The position numbers were made by a program, and so were the translations under genes. Source: Sphingomonas lacunae (GTDB lineage: Bacteria > Pseudomonadota > Alphaproteobacteria > Sphingomonadales > Sphingomonadaceae). From it: a stretch of DNA of 64,000 nucleotides. Shown in pieces: positions 18,563-28,682 of this stretch. The notes beneath the pieces are model-generated. The model did no database searches, was not told where the DNA came from, and saw only the letters and a program-made list of their open reading frames with translations. The stretch covers positions 2,232,001 to 2,296,000 of the forward strand of contig NZ_CP053015.1 in NCBI RefSeq assembly GCF_012979535.1, given 5' to 3'. Position 1 is the first letter of the stretch, and every line of letters begins with the position of its first letter.

Positions 18563-19602
18563 TGTTTGACCCGACGACCCACCCGCACCGCCGCCATGAT
18601 CCGCTATCGGACCAATGGATCCTCGTTTCGCCGCACCGCGCCAAGCGGCCATGGCTGGGCCAGATTGACGAGCCGCTGGCCGAGCCGCAGGTCACCCATG
18701 ATCCCGACTGCTATCTCTGCCCCGGCAACGCCCGTGTCACGGGGGAGGTCAATCCAGCCTATCGCGGGCCGCATGTCTTTGCCAATGACTTCCCGGCGCT
18801 GATGGCTGACGGCGTCGGCGCTGTCGATGCGGCAACAAGCGATCCGCTTTTCCGCGCCGACGTGGCGCAGGGTGAATGCCGGGTCATCTGTTTTAGCGAA
18901 GATCATGGAAAAACCCTGCCTGATCTTAACGCGGCTGAAATGGCAGCCCTGATCGCCACATGGCGCGCTCAGACGGCGGAGCTGGGTGAACGCTGGACCT
19001 ATGTCCAGCTGTTCGAGAACAAGGGAGCGATGATGGGCTGTTCCAACCCGCACCCGCATGGACAGATTTGGGCGAGCAATTTCGTCCCGAGTGTCATCGC
19101 CACCGAAAGCCGGACCCAGGCTGATTGGCTGGAACGCCATGGCTCGCTGATGCTGCTTGACCTTGCCGAGCGTGAGGCTGCCCTGGCTGAGCGTGTTGTT
19201 GTCGCCAACGCAGGCTGGCTCGCCATCGTCCCCTGGTGGGCACAATGGCCGTTCGAAACGTTGATCCTTCCGCGTCAGCCCGCCGCCCGCTTTGTCGACC
19301 TGTCGGATGCGGCCGCTGGGCAACTGGGCTCGCTGCTCAGCGAACTGACCGCGCGTTACGACAATCTGTTCGGGTGCAGCTTTCCCTATTCCATGGGGTG
19401 GCATGGCGCGCCACGGGGGCAGGGTGCGGCGCAGGGCTGGCAGCTGCATGCCCATATCTATCCGCCGTTGCTCCGTTCGGCATCGGTGCGCAAGTTCATG
19501 GTTGGTTATGAAATGCTGGCAGAGGCCCAGCGCGACCTGACCCCCGAACAGGCAGCTGGCCGGCTCCGTGCCGTATCGGCTGAGCGAGCGATGCGGCGAT
19601 GA
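18562..19602 (+). CDS. galT: Galactose-1-phosphate uridylyltransferase
   Basis: GalT moves UMP from UDP-glucose to galactose-1-phosphate in the Leloir pathway. The 346-aa product has the family N-terminus ([20 protein letters not shown], within 20 residues), a CYLCPGN Cys pair and NDFPAL. The catalytic motif [11 protein letters not shown] carries the uridylylated histidine. [14 protein letters not shown] near the end belongs to the second histidine-triad half. The ATG shares TGATG with the alpha-galactosidase stop, and galK overlaps by 4 bases. A longer frame to 18466 exists but lies inside the preceding gene. Confidence 0.96.
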   Translation: MFDPTTHPHRRHDPLSDQWILVSPHRAKRPWLGQIDEPLAEPQVTHDPDCYLCPGNARVTGEVNPAYRGPHVFANDFPALMADGVGAVDAATSDPLFRADVAQGECRVICFSEDHGKTLPDLNAAEMAALIATWRAQTAELGERWTYVQLFENKGAMMGCSNPHPHGQIWASNFVPSVIATESRTQADWLERHGSLMLLDLAEREAALAERVVVANAGWLAIVPWWAQWPFETLILPRQPAARFVDLSDAAAGQLGSLLSELTARYDNLFGCSFPYSMGWHGAPRGQGAAQGWQLHAHIYPPLLRSASVRKFMVGYEMLAEAQRDLTPEQAAGRLRAVSAERAMRR

Positions 19603-20765
19603 CCATCCGCTACGGTGACATCAGTGCACTGTTCACCCGCCACTTCGGCGGTCTCGCTGATGTCGTCACGGCGGCACCCGGCAGGGTGAATCTGATCGGC
19701 GAGCATACCGATTACAATGATGGTTTTGTCTTGCCGATGGGGATTGACCGGCACACCATGGTTGCCGCCCGCCGACGCAATGATGGGCAGGTCCATCTGA
19801 TCGCGGGTGATCTTGGCGGCGCGACGGCCAGCTTTCCTGTTGGTAGCGGCCCTGCCGCCATGGCCACCGATGGCTGGACCAACTATGTCCGCGGAATGGC
19901 GGCGCTGATGCCCGCTCATGGCGTCTCCATCAGTGGGGCAGACATTGCCATCGCTGGAGACATGCCCCGGGGGGCAGGCCTTTCCTCTTCGGCAGCGCTT
20001 GAAAATGCTGTCGGCCTTGCGTTTGCCGCGCTTGATGGACAGCCGGACTTTGACCGCGCGCTGTTGGCCCGTGTCGGCCAACAGGCCGAACATGCGTTCG
20101 CCGGATGCCATTGCGGCATCATGGATCAGCTGGTCAGCGCCTGCGCGCATCCCGGCCACGCCTTGTTGATCGATTGCCGCAGCCTCGCCAGACAGTCGGT
20201 TGCGTTACCCGCCGGTTTCGAGGTGATGATCGTTCATTCGGGCGTCGTCCGCGGCTTGGTCGATGGTGAATATAATGTGCGTCGCGCCCAGTGTGAAATG
20301 GCCGCCCGACACTTTGCCGTGCCGGCCCTGCGCGATCTCGACCTGGCACAACTCGTTGGTCCTTGGGCGGCTGGGCTCGACGCTGTCTCACTGCGCCGTG
20401 CCCGCCACGTCGTCAGTGAAAATGCACGGACTTTGGCCATGGCCAAGGCACTTACCAGCGGGGATATGGTTCAGGCGGGCCGGCTCATGGCCGAATCACA
20501 CGCCTCAATGCGCGATGATTTCGCCATCACCGTGCCGCCGGTCGATGCACTGGCGGTGCTGCTGCAAGAGGCTATCGGTGAGGAGGGGGGCGCGCGGATG
20601 ACCGGCGGTGGCTTCGGCGGTGCGGTGGTCGCCATCCTGCCAACGGATCGAGTCGCATCCGTATCGGCGGCAGTTCACGCCGCCTACCGCACCCCCTCCG
20701 GACAGCCAGCCACCATCATGCTGGCGTCGGCTTCTGGCGGCGTCAGCTGCATTGCTCCGGATTGA
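19599..20765 (+). CDS. galK: Galactokinase
   Basis: GalK phosphorylates galactose at C1 with ATP. The 388-aa GHMP kinase shows the galactose signature [19 protein letters not shown], described by its central GEHTDYN. The ATP loop is [13 protein letters not shown], the substrate site has CGIMDQLVS, and the C-terminal motif is [13 protein letters not shown]. It starts with an ATGA overlap on galT. It is the last gene of the transporter-GH36-galT-galK unit. The 193-base gap that follows holds the receptor promoter. Confidence 0.96.
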   Translation: MTIRYGDISALFTRHFGGLADVVTAAPGRVNLIGEHTDYNDGFVLPMGIDRHTMVAARRRNDGQVHLIAGDLGGATASFPVGSGPAAMATDGWTNYVRGMAALMPAHGVSISGADIAIAGDMPRGAGLSSSAALENAVGLAFAALDGQPDFDRALLARVGQQAEHAFAGCHCGIMDQLVSACAHPGHALLIDCRSLARQSVALPAGFEVMIVHSGVVRGLVDGEYNVRRAQCEMAARHFAVPALRDLDLAQLVGPWAAGLDAVSLRRARHVVSENARTLAMAKALTSGDMVQAGRLMAESHASMRDDFAITVPPVDALAVLLQEAIGEEGGARMTGGGFGGAVVAILPTDRVASVSAAVHAAYRTPSGQPATIMLASASGGVSCIAPD

Positions 20766-20860
20766 ACCTATTTTTGGTTCAGGAAAGCTTGGTTCTGCAA
20801 TCGGCGAGGCTGTGCTTTTGTGAGCAAAAACATGCCGAACGAGGCCCGGGCAGTGGATCA

Positions 20861-20874
20861 TGCAAACCTTTGCA
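20861..20874. promoter_or_regulatory. Candidate LacI-family operator, copy 1
   Basis: TGCAAACCTTTGCA has perfect 6-bp arms (TGCAAA/TTTGCA) around CC. It lies 85-98 bases before the receptor start. The centre is 23 bases from that of copy 2, about two helical turns. Confidence 0.65.
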
Positions 20875-20883
20875 GATTCATCT

Positions 20884-20897
20884 TGCAAAGGTTTGCA
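20884..20897. promoter_or_regulatory. Candidate LacI-family operator, copy 2
   Basis: TGCAAAGGTTTGCA repeats the arms of copy 1 around GG. The two copies together form a larger inverted repeat (each is the complement of the other). It lies 62-75 bases before the receptor start, near where a promoter is expected. Confidence 0.65.
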
Positions 20898-20958
20898 CAT
20901 TGTCTATCTTTAGTGTGAGGGTATCCGCATGAGCAGGACCCGATCTTTGGGAGGGATT

Positions 20959-23427
20959 ATGAGCTATTCTCGTTACCGCACCCGTGCGTCGATTCTCGCA
21001 CTGGGGCTCGCTCTTGTCTCGGCACCGGCCTTTGCACAGGATGCGGACCCGGCTGCTGGTGAGGCATCAAGCGACGATATCGTTGTAACCGCCACCACGG
21101 GCGACAAGACAGCGCTGCGCAGTTCCATCTCGGTCTCGCAGATCGATCAGGAAGCCATTGCCGCCTTTACGCCGCGGTCGGAAGCTGAGCTCCTCCGCAT
21201 GATCCCGGGCATCAACCCGCAGGATACCGCCGGTCCTGGCGGTAATGCCAACATCGGCGTCCGCGGCATCCCGGTATCGACCGGCGGCTCGGAATATGTG
21301 GCTCTGCAGGAAGACGGTCTGCCCGTGACACTGTTTGGTGACATTCAGTTTGGCAACAACGACTATTGGTCGCGCTTTGACTCGACCATCGACCGTGTTG
21401 AAGCCGTCCGTGGTGGCTCGGCATCGACCTTCGCATCACAGGCCCCCGGCGCGGTCATCAACTATATCAGCCGCACTGGTGAAGAAGATGGTGGCGAAAT
21501 CGGTATTACCAAGGGTCTCGATTTTCGCGAAACCCGTTTTGACTTCCGGCTTGGCGGTCACCTCAATGATACATTGCGATTCCACGTCGGCGGTTATGCA
21601 CGCGAAGGCGGCGGCCCGACCAACGAGGATTTCAATATCCTCTCTGGTTATCAGATCCGCGCCAACCTGACCCAGGAAATAGCCGAAGGCCGTGGTTACA
21701 TCCGCCTGCTGTTCCGTCGCCTTGACGAACGGGCGCCGACCTTCACGACCATGCCGTCGCTTGTCACCATTTCAGGCAACAAGGTCGGCAATTTCCAGCC
21801 GCTGCCTACCTTTGATGCGCGCGAAGGCTCGAACTATTCGATCTACAACCGTGAATTCCAATATGTCACCAATTCGGGCCAGCTGGCGACCGCGGCTGTC
21901 GAAGGGATCCACCCGACCATCACCTCGCTCGGCGCGCAGTTCCACTATGAGCTGAGCGATAACATCACCGTCGACAATAATTTCCGCTACAGTGACATGA
22001 GCGGCAATTTCACGACCCAGTTCCTCAACGTCGCGACCAGCGCGAGCGTCATTGGTTCGGTGGTCAATGGTGAGACGGTGGCGGCCATCCGCTATGCCAA
22101 TGGCCCGCAGGCGGGGCAGCTCTACACCGGCACCTATGTCAACAACAACCCGAACATCAATACGATCATGCGGGACATGGGCAGCCTTGCCAACAACCTG
22201 ACGCTGACCGGCGAATTTGAAGCGGGCGGCGGCGACGTGACGGTGCAGGCGGGCTGGTTCCACATGCGTCAGAACATCAGCCAGGAATGGCACGTCAACC
22301 GCCAGTTCAACGAGCTGTCGGACAAGAACCCGGCCCAGCTTGACCTGTTCAATGCCGCCGGAACGCGTCTCACCTCGGCTGGTCAGGCCGGTTTCAACGA
22401 CAATTGGGGCAGCTGCTGTGCCCGTGACGTCGATCTCGTCTACACCAACGATGCACCCTTCCTGTCACTGAACTATCAGAGCGGCGGTCTTGATCTCGAT
22501 GCAAGCATCCGTCGCGACACGGTTCGCGGTGAAGGCACGGCACAGGGTGGCGTTGCCGGTCCGAACATCACGACGAACGGCGTTTCCCTGCCGTCGCTGG
22601 TGCCGGGTGGCACGGTTGAAGTCATCAACTACAAGGACAGCTACACCAGCTGGTCGTTCGGCGCCCTCTATGCGTTGAATGATGATCTCAGCGTCTTTGC
22701 CCGCGCGAGCCGTGGTGGCCGCTTCAACGCCGACCGCCGCACGCTGGGTGGTAATTTCAATGCCGATGGCTCGCTCAACCAGACCGGTGCGGCGACGTCG
22801 ATCAATTACCTCAACCAACAGGAACTGGGCGTGAAGGCGCGCGGTGACATTGGCAGTGGTCGTTACTCGGTCGAAGCTACGCTGTTCCGGTCTACCCTGA
22901 CCGAAAACAACTATGACTTCACCCGCATCAACAACCCGCCGCCCAACAATGATCCGAACATTTCGAACAGCTATCGCTCGATGGGTCTGGAACTGTCAAC
23001 GCGCTGGACCTTTGGCGGCTTCAGGCTCGCGGCTGACGTGACCTACACCAGCTCGAAAATTACTGACAGCATCACCCCGGCGTTGGTCGACAACCGCCCC
23101 GGCGGCATTCCCAAGCTGACCTATCTCGTCTCGCCGTCGTACGACTTCGGCATGGGTGCGATCGGCTTCAGCCTGAGCGGTCAGTCGAGCGTTCCGATCG
23201 ACAACTTCAATACCTTTGATGTTGCGGGCAGTAAGTTCGTGAGCGGGTTCATCTCGTTCCGTCCTCTCGAGAATCTTGAGCTGGGCATCAACGTGAACAA
23301 CCTGTTCAACGAACTGGGCTACCGCTCGGGTGGTTCGCTGACTCAGCTGTCGGCCACCAGTGGCATTTATTCGAACAGCGCTGTTACCGGCCGCACCATG
23401 ACGGCGTCGGTTCGCTACAGCTTCTGA
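20959..23427 (+). CDS. TonB-dependent outer-membrane receptor
   Basis: The 822-aa product starts with a signal peptide ([19 protein letters not shown]). A TonB box DDIVVTATT follows, then a plug domain (residues about 50-170: [42 protein letters not shown]) and a 22-strand-type barrel ending in an aromatic residue (SVRYSF). There is no Fe-siderophore N-terminal signalling domain. Its place after galK and behind paired sugar-type operators suggests it takes up an oligosaccharide. The ATG at 20959 has a strong GGGAGGG just before it; the ATG at 20929 is a less likely start. A terminator-like hairpin pair separates it from the halogenase gene. Confidence 0.93.
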   Translation: MSYSRYRTRASILALGLALVSAPAFAQDADPAAGEASSDDIVVTATTGDKTALRSSISVSQIDQEAIAAFTPRSEAELLRMIPGINPQDTAGPGGNANIGVRGIPVSTGGSEYVALQEDGLPVTLFGDIQFGNNDYWSRFDSTIDRVEAVRGGSASTFASQAPGAVINYISRTGEEDGGEIGITKGLDFRETRFDFRLGGHLNDTLRFHVGGYAREGGGPTNEDFNILSGYQIRANLTQEIAEGRGYIRLLFRRLDERAPTFTTMPSLVTISGNKVGNFQPLPTFDAREGSNYSIYNREFQYVTNSGQLATAAVEGIHPTITSLGAQFHYELSDNITVDNNFRYSDMSGNFTTQFLNVATSASVIGSVVNGETVAAIRYANGPQAGQLYTGTYVNNNPNINTIMRDMGSLANNLTLTGEFEAGGGDVTVQAGWFHMRQNISQEWHVNRQFNELSDKNPAQLDLFNAAGTRLTSAGQAGFNDNWGSCCARDVDLVYTNDAPFLSLNYQSGGLDLDASIRRDTVRGEGTAQGGVAGPNITTNGVSLPSLVPGGTVEVINYKDSYTSWSFGALYALNDDLSVFARASRGGRFNADRRTLGGNFNADGSLNQTGAATSINYLNQQELGVKARGDIGSGRYSVEATLFRSTLTENNYDFTRINNPPPNNDPNISNSYRSMGLELSTRWTFGGFRLAADVTYTSSKITDSITPALVDNRPGGIPKLTYLVSPSYDFGMGAIGFSLSGQSSVPIDNFNTFDVAGSKFVSGFISFRPLENLELGINVNNLFNELGYRSGGSLTQLSATSGIYSNSAVTGRTMTASVRYSF

Positions 23428-23434
23428 TCTTTCG

Positions 23435-23460
23435 GCCGCTGCCCTCGCCGGGGCAGCGGC
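23435..23460 (+). terminator. Hairpin after the TonB receptor gene
   Basis: GCCGCTGCCC pairs with GGGCAGCGGC around TCGCCG, ten pairs, 8 bases after the stop. No T-run follows, so it may block 3' decay of the message and not end transcription. Confidence 0.55.
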
Positions 23461-23472
23461 ACTCCCCAACTC

Positions 23473-23510
23473 AGGCGGGTCGGAAGCTCAGGCTTTCGGC
23501 CCGCCTTTTT
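23473..23510 (+). terminator. Rho-independent terminator between receptor and halogenase genes
   Basis: AGGCGGGT pairs with GCCCGCCT, with an inner stem CGGAAGC/GCTTTCG and loop TCAG, ending in TTTTT. Read-through to the halogenase gene 32 bases on would give a high receptor to halogenase ratio. Confidence 0.75.
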
Positions 23511-23542
23511 CTTGCTATTGCCGTGCAATGGGAGACTCCGTG

Positions 23543-25051
23543 ATGAGTGCACAAGATCGTCGCATCCGTTCGATCCTGATCGTCGGTGGAGGCTCCGCCG
23601 GCTGGATGACGGCCGCCGCCCTGTCCAACACGCTTGGTCGTGAGTGCGTCGTCACGCTTGTCGAGTCAGAGGAAATCGGCACCGTCGGCGTCGGCGAGGC
23701 GACCATTCCGCCGATCCGTGTGTTCAACGAAACGCTCGGCATCGACGAGGCCGAATTCCTGCGCACGACCCAGGGGTCGTTCAAGCTGGGCATAGAATTC
23801 ATCAACTGGGGACGTCAGGGCCACCGCTACTTCCACCCCTTCGGTACCTTTGGCCGTCCGTTCGACATGGGGCAGGTCCATCAATACTGGAACCAGGCGC
23901 GGCTCGCCGGGACGCCGGTCAGCCTTGATGACCTGTCGATGGCCTGGGCCGCCGCGCGTGATAACCGATTTGCGCCTCCGTCGCCTGATCAGCGCAATGT
24001 CCTCTCCACCTATGATTATGCCTATCATTTCGATGCTGGGCTCTATGCCGCCTATCTGCGCCGCTACAGTGAGGCACGTGGCGTCACCCGGCACGAGGGC
24101 AAGATCGCGTCAGTTGCGCTCAATGGTGAAACCGGCTTTGTGGAAAGCGTCACGCTTGAGGATGGCCGGAACTTCACCGCCGACCTGTTCATCGACTGTT
24201 CCGGCTTTCGTGGCCTGTTGATCGAGGAGGCGCTGCACACCGGCTATGAGGAGTGGACGCATTGGCTGCCGTGCAACCGCGCGCTCGCGGTTCCCTGTGC
24301 CTCGAGCGACGATTTCACGCCTTACACCCGCTCGACCGCGCGCGAGGCTGGCTGGCAGTGGCGCATCCCTCTGCAGCACCGGACCGGCAACGGCTATGTC
24401 TATGGAAGCGATTTCATCTCGGACGATGATGCCGCCGCCACCCTCCTCGCCAACCTCGACGGCCAGGCGCTGGCCGATCCGCGCCCCCTTCGCTTCGTGA
24501 CCGGTCGCCGTCGCCAGGCGTGGAACAGGAATGTCATCGCGGTAGGCTTGTCGTCAGGCTTTCTCGAACCGCTCGAATCAACCAGTCTCCATCTCATCCA
24601 GGCCAATATAGCCAAGATCCTCGCCTTCTTCCCCACCCGCGACTTCGACCCGCTGGTGATCGACGAGTTCAACCGCGTCGCCGCGACCGAGACCGAGCGC
24701 ATCCGCGATTTCATCATCCTCCATTACAAGCTGACCCAGCGCGACGACAGCGAACTGTGGCGCCATTGCGCAGCGATGGACGTGCCAGACAGTCTCGCCA
24801 ACAAGATTGAGCATTTCCGCCGCTTTGGCCGCCTCATTGCGCGCGACATGGACCTGTTCGGCGCGGCGAGCTGGACCGCCGTCCATATTGGCCAGTTCAA
24901 CTGGCCTGAAGCGGTTGATCCCATCCTTGATTACCGCATGGCCGATGGTCAGGCCTGGCTCGCCCGGCTCAAGGCGGCCATGGATGCCGAGGCGGCACGG
25001 ATGCCGACGCACCGCCAGTTCATTGATCGCCATTGCAAGGCCAGCGCTTGA
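23543..25051 (+). CDS. Flavin-dependent (tryptophan) halogenase family protein
   Basis: The 502-aa product keeps all marks of flavin-dependent halogenases. The FAD-binding [13 protein letters not shown] is at the N-terminus, and the lysine in GSFKLGIEF (Lys81) matches the catalytic Lys of PrnA. WQWRIP (271-276) is the WxWxIP motif that sets these apart from monooxygenases. FLEPLESTS holds Glu345, matching the catalytic Glu of PrnA. It should halogenate an aromatic, perhaps indole-like, substrate using FADH2 supplied by a separate reductase; none is encoded nearby. Homologues next to TonB receptors are frequent in Caulobacterales and sphingomonads, but their native substrate is unknown. The ATG at 23543 has GGGAGA before it; 23528 is an alternative. 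It overlaps the next gene. Confidence 0.9.
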   Translation: MSAQDRRIRSILIVGGGSAGWMTAAALSNTLGRECVVTLVESEEIGTVGVGEATIPPIRVFNETLGIDEAEFLRTTQGSFKLGIEFINWGRQGHRYFHPFGTFGRPFDMGQVHQYWNQARLAGTPVSLDDLSMAWAAARDNRFAPPSPDQRNVLSTYDYAYHFDAGLYAAYLRRYSEARGVTRHEGKIASVALNGETGFVESVTLEDGRNFTADLFIDCSGFRGLLIEEALHTGYEEWTHWLPCNRALAVPCASSDDFTPYTRSTAREAGWQWRIPLQHRTGNGYVYGSDFISDDDAAATLLANLDGQALADPRPLRFVTGRRRQAWNRNVIAVGLSSGFLEPLESTSLHLIQANIAKILAFFPTRDFDPLVIDEFNRVAATETERIRDFIILHYKLTQRDDSELWRHCAAMDVPDSLANKIEHFRRFGRLIARDMDLFGAASWTAVHIGQFNWPEAVDPILDYRMADGQAWLARLKAAMDAEAARMPTHRQFIDRHCKASA

Positions 25052-26430
25052 CCCTGACTGCGCCAGAGCTTCTGGCCCGCGCCATGGCCCTGCGGGAGAT
25101 GCAGGACATGGCGGCTGCGCTGGCGACGGTGGCCGAGGCCGCCGCGCTGGCCCCTGCTGACGCGCGCATCGCGCTCGCCCACGCCCATATCGCTTATGAA
25201 TGCTGGCAACCCGCCGCCGATCTGTTCGCCCGTGCCCAGCGTTTCATGCCCGCCGATCTCGCCATCACCCGCAGCCATGCGCTCGCGCTCCATGCGGATG
25301 GCGAATGGCTTGCCGCCGAAGCGCTGCTGCGCCGATCTCTGGCGGCCCATCCCGGCTGGGTTGACGGGCACAAGGTGCTGACGACATTGAGCGTCACCGG
25401 CGGCGCAGACGCATTTGACGCCAGCTTTGCGGAGGCGGTCGCCGCCGACCCCGCCAACCTCGCGCTCCGCCTGGCCTGGTTCCACACCCTCGCCACCGCA
25501 CGCTGCTGGGAACAGGCGAGGGCGGTCCTCACTGATGCGCAAGCCCGATTCGGTGACCATCGCGCCCTGCGCCTCCTTAACGCCTTCTACCTTGCCGAGT
25601 CCGGCGAGGGCGGTCACCGCGCAGACCTGTTCGACGGGTTGGAGGATGTCCGTGATGTGGGGCTTGATCTCGCCCGCACCCGCCATTCGCTGCGCTGTGG
25701 CCAGCCCGAAGCCGCGCTCGCCATAATTGAACCGCATCTCACCGGCCCTGCCGCACGCAGCTTCTGGCCCTATGCCTCGCTCGGCTGGCGGCTGGCGGGC
25801 GATCCGCGCAGCCACTGGCTCGATGGCGATCCGGTCTTCACCACACATCAGGACGACGTCCTCACGCCCGATGAATGCGCCACGCTCGCCACCACGCTGC
25901 GCCGCCTCTTGGTGCTGCAAGCGCCTTATCTCGAACAGTCGGTGCGCGGCGGGGTCCAGACCGATCGCCACCTCTTCTTCAATCCCGATCCCGTCATCCA
26001 GCATCTGCGGGCCCGCGTGGCTGATGCCGTCGCCCGCTATATCGCCACGCTACCGGCTGCCGTGCCCGGCCACCCGCTACTCGGCCATGCCCGTGATGAC
26101 GTCCGCTTTGAGGGAAGCTGGTCAGTTCTTCTCCGCAGTCAGGGTTTCCACGCCAGCCACACGCACAGTCGGGGCTGGATCAGTTCGGCGCTCTACATCC
26201 AGCTCCCTACCGCCGAAAAACTGGGCGCTGCCCCGGCTGGCTGGTTCAGCCACGGCACCCCGCCCCCCGAACTCGGGCTCAACCTCTCCGCCTATGGCCA
26301 TATGGAGGTCAAAGCCGCCCGCCTCGCACTGTTCCCCTCGACCATGTGGCACGGCACCGTGCCATTCGATGACGGAGAGCGGCTGACGGTGGCATTTGAT
26401 GTAAAGGTCCCCGCTGCGATTCAGGGCTGA
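25048..26430 (+). CDS. TPR protein with C-terminal 2OG-Fe(II) oxygenase-like domain
   Basis: About 460 aa. Residues about 1-270 are helical repeats of TPR type (for example [19 protein letters not shown] and [18 protein letters not shown]). The C-terminal 180 residues resemble the 2OG-FeII_Oxy_5 group. They contain the [20 protein letters not shown] strand (His368, His371, His373), and [12 protein letters not shown] with His435. Arg445 follows in GERLTVAF as the likely 2-oxoglutarate contact. It uses HxH in place of the usual HxD, as this subgroup does. The start TTG at 25048 overlaps the halogenase stop (TTGA) and has AAGG upstream; TTG at 25033 is possible. The tight coupling suggests both enzymes act on one substrate or product. 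The function is not known. Confidence 0.72.
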   Translation: MTLTAPELLARAMALREMQDMAAALATVAEAAALAPADARIALAHAHIAYECWQPAADLFARAQRFMPADLAITRSHALALHADGEWLAAEALLRRSLAAHPGWVDGHKVLTTLSVTGGADAFDASFAEAVAADPANLALRLAWFHTLATARCWEQARAVLTDAQARFGDHRALRLLNAFYLAESGEGGHRADLFDGLEDVRDVGLDLARTRHSLRCGQPEAALAIIEPHLTGPAARSFWPYASLGWRLAGDPRSHWLDGDPVFTTHQDDVLTPDECATLATTLRRLLVLQAPYLEQSVRGGVQTDRHLFFNPDPVIQHLRARVADAVARYIATLPAAVPGHPLLGHARDDVRFEGSWSVLLRSQGFHASHTHSRGWISSALYIQLPTAEKLGAAPAGWFSHGTPPPELGLNLSAYGHMEVKAARLALFPSTMWHGTVPFDDGERLTVAFDVKVPAAIQG

Positions 26431-26537
26431 ACAGGGCTTCGCGCGCCATTCAACCTTCGGCCGCAAATGGGACCGGACGTGCTTGCATATTGGTCGTCAG
26501 CACCCATCTGGCGGCTTTCAGCAAGGATCCCCCCACC

Positions 26538-27389
26538 ATGCGCGTCTTTATGCTCTCCCTCCTCTTGGGCGTCTCCGCACCCGCAATGGCCCAGCCATCC
26601 CAGCCTGCCGGTGCTCCCGCCGGTCCGGCTGCCATTGGTCGACCTGCTGCGCCTGAAGGCTGGGCCATCGGCATCGGTGTCGCACCTGTGCTCAGCCCGG
26701 CCTGGCAGGGGTCAAATGATATGGCGCTGTCAATCTTCCCGGACCTGCGGATAAGCTATGGCGATCTGCTGTTCGCGTCTGTGCCCGACGGTGTCGGTAT
26801 CAACGCTGTAAATGCCCATGGCTGGCGTGCCGGTCCGCTGGTCAAGATCCGTTTCGGCCGGGATGAGGATGATGGCGGTTCGCCGTTCCAGATCGCCGGT
26901 GGTTCCGATGCGCTCATCGGCATGGGCAATATCAATCTGGCCGGGGAAGCGGGCGGCTTCGTCGAACACAGCTTTGGCCAACGTCACCAATGGCGCGCCC
27001 GCGCCGAAGTGCGGCAAGGCTTTGGGGGGCATCAAGGATTGCTGGCTGACGTTTCGCTGAACCACCGTTCCCGCATCGACAGAACGATCATCAGCGCCGG
27101 TCCACGGGCCAGCTTTGCCAGCCGCGATTTCATGCAGACCTATTTCGGGGTCACGCCGGCCCAGTCGCTTCGCACCGGTTTGGCCCGTTATGATGGCGAT
27201 GGCGGCCTTCTCAGCTATGGTGTCGGCGGGACGGTGGTCCAGCCGCTCAGTCGCAACAGCGCCATAACTCTGTTCACCAGCCTTGAACGGCTCGGCGAAC
27301 AGGCGGGCGATTCCCCGCTGGTGCGCGAACGCGGGCGGCGCACGCAATTCACCCTCGGTCTCGCATTTGGCTATCGCTTCGGACTCTGA
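26538..27389 (+). CDS. MipA/OmpV family outer-membrane protein
   Basis: The 283-aa product has a signal peptide (MRVFMLSLLLGVSAPAMAQ) and a short Pro/Ala-rich linker. A small barrel follows, with the family start WAIGIGVAPVLSPAWQGSND, then PDLRISYGDLLFAS, HRSRIDRTIISAGPRASFAS and a closing LGLAFGYRFGL strand. MipA/OmpV proteins are porin-like or scaffold outer-membrane proteins. Co-direction with the receptor and halogenase genes suggests a role in sugar passage or envelope organisation in this locus. The ATG at 26538 has AAGGA about 10 bases upstream. It converges with galE. Confidence 0.85.
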   Translation: MRVFMLSLLLGVSAPAMAQPSQPAGAPAGPAAIGRPAAPEGWAIGIGVAPVLSPAWQGSNDMALSIFPDLRISYGDLLFASVPDGVGINAVNAHGWRAGPLVKIRFGRDEDDGGSPFQIAGGSDALIGMGNINLAGEAGGFVEHSFGQRHQWRARAEVRQGFGGHQGLLADVSLNHRSRIDRTIISAGPRASFASRDFMQTYFGVTPAQSLRTGLARYDGDGGLLSYGVGGTVVQPLSRNSAITLFTSLERLGEQAGDSPLVRERGRRTQFTLGLAFGYRFGL

Positions 27390-27417
27390 CGCCAAGCCAG
27401 GGCTGAGGTAAGAGGCC

Positions 27418-28419
27418 TCAGCGACCCATCTCCGCCAGCTTGCGTTCCCACGCCAATGCGTCGCGAACGATCAGGTCGAGGTTGTCGCGCTCGGGCTTCC
27501 AGTTGATGGTGGCGAGGATACGGCTGTTGTCGGCCACCAGCTCGTCAGGGTCACCGGCACGGCGACCCTCCATCACCCTGAGCAGCCTCTGGTTGGTCAC
27601 CCGGTCTACCGCGTCAAACACCTCCAGCACCGAATAGCCCCGGCCATAGCCGCAGTTCATGAAATGGCTCGCGGTTGGCTCGGCAATCAGCTTTTCCAGC
27701 GCGGCGACATGCGCGGCGGCAAGGTCGCTGACATGGATATAGTCACGTACCCCGGTGCCGTCCGGCGTGGCAAAATCGGTGCCGAAAACGCCGACTTTCT
27801 CGCGTTTGCCAGTGGCGGCCTCGACCGCGACCTTGATCAGGTGGGTTGCGCCCGCCGTCGATTGTCCGCTGCGACCCTGTGGGTCAGCACCGGCGACATT
27901 GAAATAGCGAAGCGCACAGAAATTCATGGGATGTGCGGCGGCAACGTCGCGCAGCATCCCTTCGGTCATCAGCTTGGACAGACCATAGGGATTGATCGGC
28001 ACTTGCCGCGCATCCTCGCGCACCGGCACGACATCGGGTATGCCATAGGTGGCGGCGGTCGAGGAGAAAATGAAATGGGGAATGCCGGCTGTCACCGCGC
28101 TTTCGAGCAGTGACTGGGTCGCCACCGTATTGTTGCGATAATATTTCAGCGGATCGACCACCGATTCCGGCACGACCACTGATCCCGCGAAATGCATGAT
28201 AGCGCGAATGCCATGCTCCGCAATCGTCTGTGCCACAACGTCTTTGTCGGCGATGTTCGCTACCACGAGTGGCACGCCCTCAGGCACAGCCCAATCGAAC
28301 CCGGTCACCAGATTGTCGATCACGACCACCGGCCAGCCGGCATCACGCAGTGCCAGCACCGCGTGGCTGCCGATATAGCCGGCGCCGCCGGTGACAAGGA
28401 CGGGGAACTTTTCGGTCAT
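27418..28419 (-). CDS. galE: UDP-glucose 4-epimerase
   Basis: GalE interconverts UDP-galactose and UDP-glucose, closing the Leloir pathway begun by galK and galT. The 333-aa SDR protein has the NAD-binding VTGGAGYIGSHAVLAL and the serine of FSSTAATYG. The catalytic YxxxK is YGLSKLMTE, then LRYFNVAGADP and GTGVRDYIHVSDLA. The ATG at 28419 is chosen; a longer frame to 28482 lacks support. It faces away from the GH68 gene across a 263-base regulatory gap with LacI-like sites, so both sides may be controlled together. It may also supply UDP-sugars for surface polysaccharides. Confidence 0.95.
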   Translation of the reverse strand: MTEKFPVLVTGGAGYIGSHAVLALRDAGWPVVVIDNLVTGFDWAVPEGVPLVVANIADKDVVAQTIAEHGIRAIMHFAGSVVVPESVVDPLKYYRNNTVATQSLLESAVTAGIPHFIFSSTAATYGIPDVVPVREDARQVPINPYGLSKLMTEGMLRDVAAAHPMNFCALRYFNVAGADPQGRSGQSTAGATHLIKVAVEAATGKREKVGVFGTDFATPDGTGVRDYIHVSDLAAAHVAALEKLIAEPTASHFMNCGYGRGYSVLEVFDAVDRVTNQRLLRVMEGRRAGDPDELVADNSRILATINWKPERDNLDLIVRDALAWERKLAEMGR

Positions 28420-28583
28420 ATCTGGTCTCGCACAGTCTTGGTCCACCGCGATCTTCGGGATTCGGCTGATTCGCCGTAGCAAAAGGGCGGTTACGAGTGG
28501 TTAAGCATCACCATATGGCTGTGACAAATGACAAGGGCCATCAAAGAATGGCCGAGATGCAGCAAAACGATCCAATACCTTTT

Positions 28584-28607
28584 CGCAAACGATTGCAAAG
28601 CGTTTCT
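28584..28607. promoter_or_regulatory. Overlapping LacI-like operator sites between galE and the GH68 gene
   Basis: GCAAACGATTGC (28584-28595) has GCAA/TTGC arms and the AAACGATT core of LacI operators. It overlaps TGCAAAGCGTTTCTC (28593-28607), a second imperfect site. A third weak copy, GCAAAACGATCC, starts at 28561. The rest of the 28420-28682 gap shows no gene. Confidence 0.55.
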
Positions 28608-28682
28608 CGCATCTATATGGATGCCTTCGACGGCGTGCGCCATGGCATGTGGTCTAACGATCGGCAGAGGGTCTAGCAGGGG

